A stretch of DNA of 64,000 nt from Adenanthera pavonina. Its lineage: Eukaryota; Streptophyta; Magnoliopsida; Fabales; Fabaceae. The stretch covers positions 5,099,001 through 5,163,000 of the forward strand of contig JAIVEN010000028.1 of assembly GCA_026686845.1 (NCBI GenBank), read 5' to 3'. The notes under the pieces were generated by a model, which made no database searches, had not been told where the DNA came from, and saw only the letters and a program-made list of their open reading frames with translations. The translations under genes were made by a program, and so were the position numbers. This document shows positions 60,406-64,000 of this stretch, piece by piece. The stretch's first letter is position 1; each line of letters starts with the position of its first letter.

Positions 60406-63400
60406 ATGGTTATTCTGTCGGTCAACACTAACATTAATTATGAGGATATTTGCCTTGCAGATAGTGTTACGATGCATACAATTCTCAAAGATAAGAAATA
60501 TTTTTCAAATTTGGTAATGCACGAAGCATATGTCAGTACTATATCCAGTAGTATAAAACTAATTGAAGGCTCTGGAAAAGCCAATGTAACATTACCAAGA
60601 GGAACGAAATTACAAATTGAGAATGCATTACATTCCTCAAAGTCTCAGAGAAATTTATTGAGTTTTAGAGATATTCACAAAAATGAATATCATATTGAGA
60701 CAACCAATGAAAATGATATCAAGTATCTTTATATTACAAGAACTATCTTGAATAAAAAAATATGTATTGGAAAAATTACCAGCATTTTCCTCTGGTTTGT
60801 ACTACACGAATATCAGTACAATTGAATCACATGTCATTATAATCCAGAAGTTTACGAATCCTATTTTCCTTGTTTGGCATGACCGGTTGGACCATCCCGA
60901 TTCAATTATGATGCAAAAAATAATAGAAAATACATATGGACATGAGTTGAAAAACCAGCATATTCTTCAATTTAATAGTTTTTCATGTCTTACTTGTTCC
61001 CAAGGAAAACTGATTATTCAACCATCACTAACTAAAATTAGGAGTGAATGAGTCAGCTTTTTAAAGCGTATATAGGGCGATATTTGTGGGCCAATCCACC
61101 CACCATGTTGACCATTTAGATACTTTATGATTTTAATCTATGCATCGACTAGATGGTCACATATTTATTTATTGTAAACTTGCAACCAGGAGTTTGCTAG
61201 ATTGTTTGCTCGACTAATTCGACTAAGGGCTCATTTCCATGACTATCCAATTAAAAGAATACACCTTGATAATGTTGCTGAATTTACATCACTTAATGAT
61301 TATTGTATGTCCATTGGAATTGAGGTCAAACACCCTGTAGCACATGTTCATGCACAAAATGGACTTACGGAATCATTTATTAAACGTTTGAAATTAATTG
61401 TAAAACCATTGCTTATGAGATTAAAACTTCCAATATCTGCTTGGGGGGCATGTAGTTCTACATGTCCAACATTGATTCGCATCATGCCAACAAGTTATGA
61501 ACAATTCTCTCCCTTTACAAATAAATGGTTCTTGGTTAGGAACTTAACATTTCCTATTTAAGAATATTTGGATGTGCGGATTATGTGCCAATTGCTCCAC
61601 TACAACGCACTAACATGGGACCTCAAAGAAGGTTAGTGATATATGTTGGATATAAATCTCCATCAATAATAAGATATCTTGAACCATTAACAGGATATTT
61701 ATTCACAGCACGCTTTGCTGATTGTCAATTTGATGAATCAGTTTTTCCAACATTTTTGGGGGGTGGGGGAGAAGAAACCGTTGGAAAAAGAAATTAACTG
61801 AAATGAATTATCTTTGTCTCATACAGATTCTCGTACAAAATGATGTGAACAAGAAGTTCAAAAAATAATTCAATTCCAAAGTTTAGCAAATAAATTGTTA
61901 GACACATTTATTAACCCAAAAAGAGTGACTAAATTACATATTCTAGCTGCTAATGCTCCAACTAAGATTGATGTTCCTGTCGAATAAACTACTATAAATA
62001 AATCTAAAGTCCGCATGAAGCGTGGTAGACCAATTGATTCTAAAGATAAAAATCCTCAAAAAAGAAAATGAGCTAAGAATATTGATGGTCAAATCGATGA
62101 AAAGGAACCTTCAAAAGAGTTATTAGACAAAAATAATCTCTCATCTCCAAATGAGACACATGTACCTGAAATGGATAAATAGAAGGAGATCATGATAAAT
62201 TATGTCATAGATGGAATCCGATAGGACCGAAATGAAGTCAACATTGACGATGTTTTCCCATATAATATTGCATTAAATGTGATGAATGACAATTAAGATC
62301 ATGAACCAAGGTCTGTTAGAGAATACAGACAAAGAGATGATTGGCCAAAATGGAAAGAGGTAATGGAAGCAGAGTTAAGCTCTCTTGAAAAACATAAAAT
62401 CTTTGGACCTGTAGTCCGCACATCTGAAGATGTGAAACCTATTGGATATAGATGGGTCTTTGTGCAAAAATGAAATGAGATAGGTGAAATCATAAGATAT
62501 AAAGCACAACTTGTTTCTCAAGGATTTGCACAAATACTTGGTATTGATTTTGAGGAAACATATTCACCTGTGGTAGATGCAACTACCCTTCGATACCTGA
62601 TTAGTCTAGCAGCACGTGAGGGGCTTGATTTACATCTGATGGATGTTGTTATAGCCTATCTATATGGCTCACTTGATAATGATATTTACGTGAAACTCCC
62701 TAAAGGGTTTAAATTGCTGGAAGCATATAATTCCGATTCTTGAGAACAATACTGAATTAAGTTGAATAAATCCCTTTATGGGTTAAAGCAATATGGACGT
62801 ATGTAGTACAATTGCCTTAGTGAATATTTACTCAATAAAGGATATAAGAATGACCCTATTTATCCATATATCTTTATGAAAAAATTTGGAAATCAGTACG
62901 CTATAATTACAGTTTACATTGATGACATAAATATACTTGGAGCTCCTGCAGAACTTCCAAAAGCTGTGAATTGCTTAAAGCAAGAGTTTGAGATGAAGGA
63001 TTTAAGAAGGACAAAATTTTGCCTTTGATTGCAAATTGAATATTTAAATAATGGTATTTTCATGTATCAAGAGGCATATATAAAACGGGTCTCTAAATGA
63101 TTTTATATGGATAAATCACATCTTTTGAGCACTACTATGGTTGTTAGATATTTAGATAAGGACAAAGATTCCTTTAGGCCTCAAGAAAAGGATGAAGAAC
63201 TACTTGGTTCAGAAGTATCATATTTTAGTGCAATTGAGGCACTAATGTACCTTGCTAGTTATACACAACCTGATATATCATTTTCTATTAATCTATTAGC
63301 AATATATAGTTCTTCATCAACACGAAGGCATTGGAATTGAGTCAAACATATCCTACACTACCTTAAAGGTACTATGGATATGGGTTTATTATGTTATAAC

Positions 63401-63880
63401 AAAACCAAGTCGGATTTAGTTGGTTATGCAGATGCCGGATTCAGGTCCAATCCCCATAATGGTCAATCTCAAACAGGTTACTTATTTACTTATGGCAGAA
63501 CAATTATTTTGTGGCGATCCAAGAAACAAACTATAGCAGCCACATCATCAAATCATGCAGAAATTATAACAATACATGAAGCGAGTCGAGAATACATTTG
63601 GTTAAAATCTGTGGTTCTTCACATACAAAGCACTTGTAATCTGTGTTCTAGAAAAATGATCCCAACAATCATCTGTGAAGATAATACTGCATGTGTTACA
63701 CAGATGAAAGAATGATACATCAAAGGAGACAGAACAAAACACATCTCACCAAAATTCTTCTTCACGCACAATCTTCAAAAAGATGGAGAAATCAGAATTT
63801 AACAAGTCTGTTCCAGTGATAATTTGACAGATTTACTAACCAAGTCTCTTCCTACTACAACATTTGAGAAGCTTGTTCAT
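60406..63880 (+). pseudogene. Copia 3 pol, degenerate (protease, integrase, RT, RNase H)
   Basis: Protease-region text (LADSVTMHTILKDKKYFSNL; the active-site residue context is altered) opens the frame at 60406. GAG-preintegrase follows with FLVWHDRLDHPDSIMMQKII (about 60870) and FSCLTCSQGK. The integrase core shows IHLDNVAEFTS, where the family normally has an intact DNAGEFTS, and NGLTESFIKRLKLIVKPLL. RT has YRWVFVQK, LDLHLMDVVIAYLYGSLD, KSLYGLKQ and YIDDINILG. RNase H has GYADAGFRSNPHNGQSQTGY and TIILWRSKKQTIAATSSNHA, ending DLLTKSLPTTTFEKLVHNIG near 63880. Stops occur at, among others, 61049, 62472, 62740, 63027 and 63338, so it is dead. Confidence 0.88.
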
Positions 63881-63921
63881 AACATTGGAGTTCGTAGACT
63901 TAGACCTATTAAATGATATCA

Positions 63922-64000
63922 TTTTGGGGGGGAGTTTATATAAACTGTACTCTTTTGTCTTTGACCATTTTTTCCCATTGGGTTTTTTTGTGGCAATATT
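63922..64000 (+). repeat. Copia 3 polypurine tract and start of the 3' LTR
   Basis: A TTTTGGGGGGGGAG tract follows the end of pol. The next sequence, TTTATATAAACTGTACTC, should be the 3' LTR start, with the initial TG apparently mutated. The LTR continues beyond the window. Confidence 0.6.

Larger units (their letters stand above)
58832..60705 (+). repeat. 937-bp tandem segmental duplication (LTR part, MITE, leader, protease text)
   Basis: The unit begins ATATGTGTTTATGTG at 58832 and again at 59769. Both copies carry the same Stowaway-like MITE, LTR end, CACGTTAGCAGCA leader and the protease text up to KNEYHIE. The first copy ends exactly where the second begins (after HIEL), and the second runs on into the rest of pol. 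The copies are about 90% identical by eye, so the duplication is fairly old but younger than the MITE insertion it contains. Confidence 0.85.
58832..64000 (+). mobile_element. Copia LTR retrotransposon 3, degenerate, with duplicated 5' end; runs off the window
   Basis: Order on the plus strand: a partial 5' LTR with a TATA box (TATATAAATAG, about 59322) ending TTATAACA, leader, protease-region text, GAG-preintegrase, integrase, reverse transcriptase, RNase H, a polypurine tract (63922-63934) and the start of a 3' LTR. Gag is missing: the leader runs almost straight into protease. The whole 5' block is present twice in tandem (58832-59768 and 59769 to about 60700). Many stops break the coding region. 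Confidence 0.82.

Noticed and set aside
1..64000. CRISPR arrays, bacterial operons, prophage or organelle genes
   Set aside because: No regularly spaced repeats, ribosome-binding sites or organellar genes were seen. All recognisable content is plant nuclear.

Overview
The window is nuclear DNA of a flowering plant, most probably a eudicot. It is very AT-rich, its genes are split by GT-AG introns, and most identifiable sequence is plant-type transposable elements: RTE LINEs, Ty1-copia LTR elements, and MITE-like elements resembling Stowaway, hAT, Mutator and CACTA. Nothing bacterial, organellar or CRISPR-like was seen. The species cannot be named from the sequence alone.

Only two host genes look intact. 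At 28123-28953 (+) an intronless 276-residue Ser- and acidic-rich protein resembles the plant DUF1645 family. At 46423-47271 (-) a DUF1639 family gene has one large exon and a tentative micro-exon, with a TATA box at 47531. A third gene, cytosolic glutaminyl-tRNA synthetase, is recognisable on the minus strand between 21065 and 10052. It is a pseudogene: exon 1 and two later exons are frameshifted, the catalytic-core exons and last exon(s) are missing, and two copia elements sit inside it. A few exon-like scraps (3788-4025, 5200-5292, 39886-40014) could not be identified.

Layout. 1-3159: RTE LINE with an uninterrupted 1012-codon EN-RT frame. 3160-10051: AT-rich intergenic DNA with a probable solo LTR at 9038-9410. 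10052-21065: GlnRS pseudogene with copia 1 (11972-14322, target-site duplication GCAAT) and copia 2 (about 16230-20417). 22546-23860: tRNA-derived SINE and a TIR element. 24885-25643: CACTA-like remnant. 28123-28953: DUF1645-like gene. 30799-31443: non-autonomous hAT with a perfect 8-bp duplication. 35816-38998: decayed second RTE LINE. 40762-43661: a 2.9-kb, roughly 95% identical palindrome. 44456-45253: Mutator-like and Stowaway-like MITEs. 46423-47540: DUF1639 gene. 49888-51727: two TIR elements with GC-rich centres. 52457-58415: further MITEs, including a hairpin-forming Mutator-like one at 55881-56534. 58832-64000: a third copia element on the plus strand, with a 937-bp tandem duplication at its 5' end, running off the window.

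The window does not encode a multigene pathway. Its most unusual structures are the large palindrome, which would make a long double-stranded RNA if transcribed; the GlnRS locus dismantled by retrotransposons; and the nested duplication in the third copia element. No clearly new biological system was found. All assignments come from reading motifs by eye without database searches.
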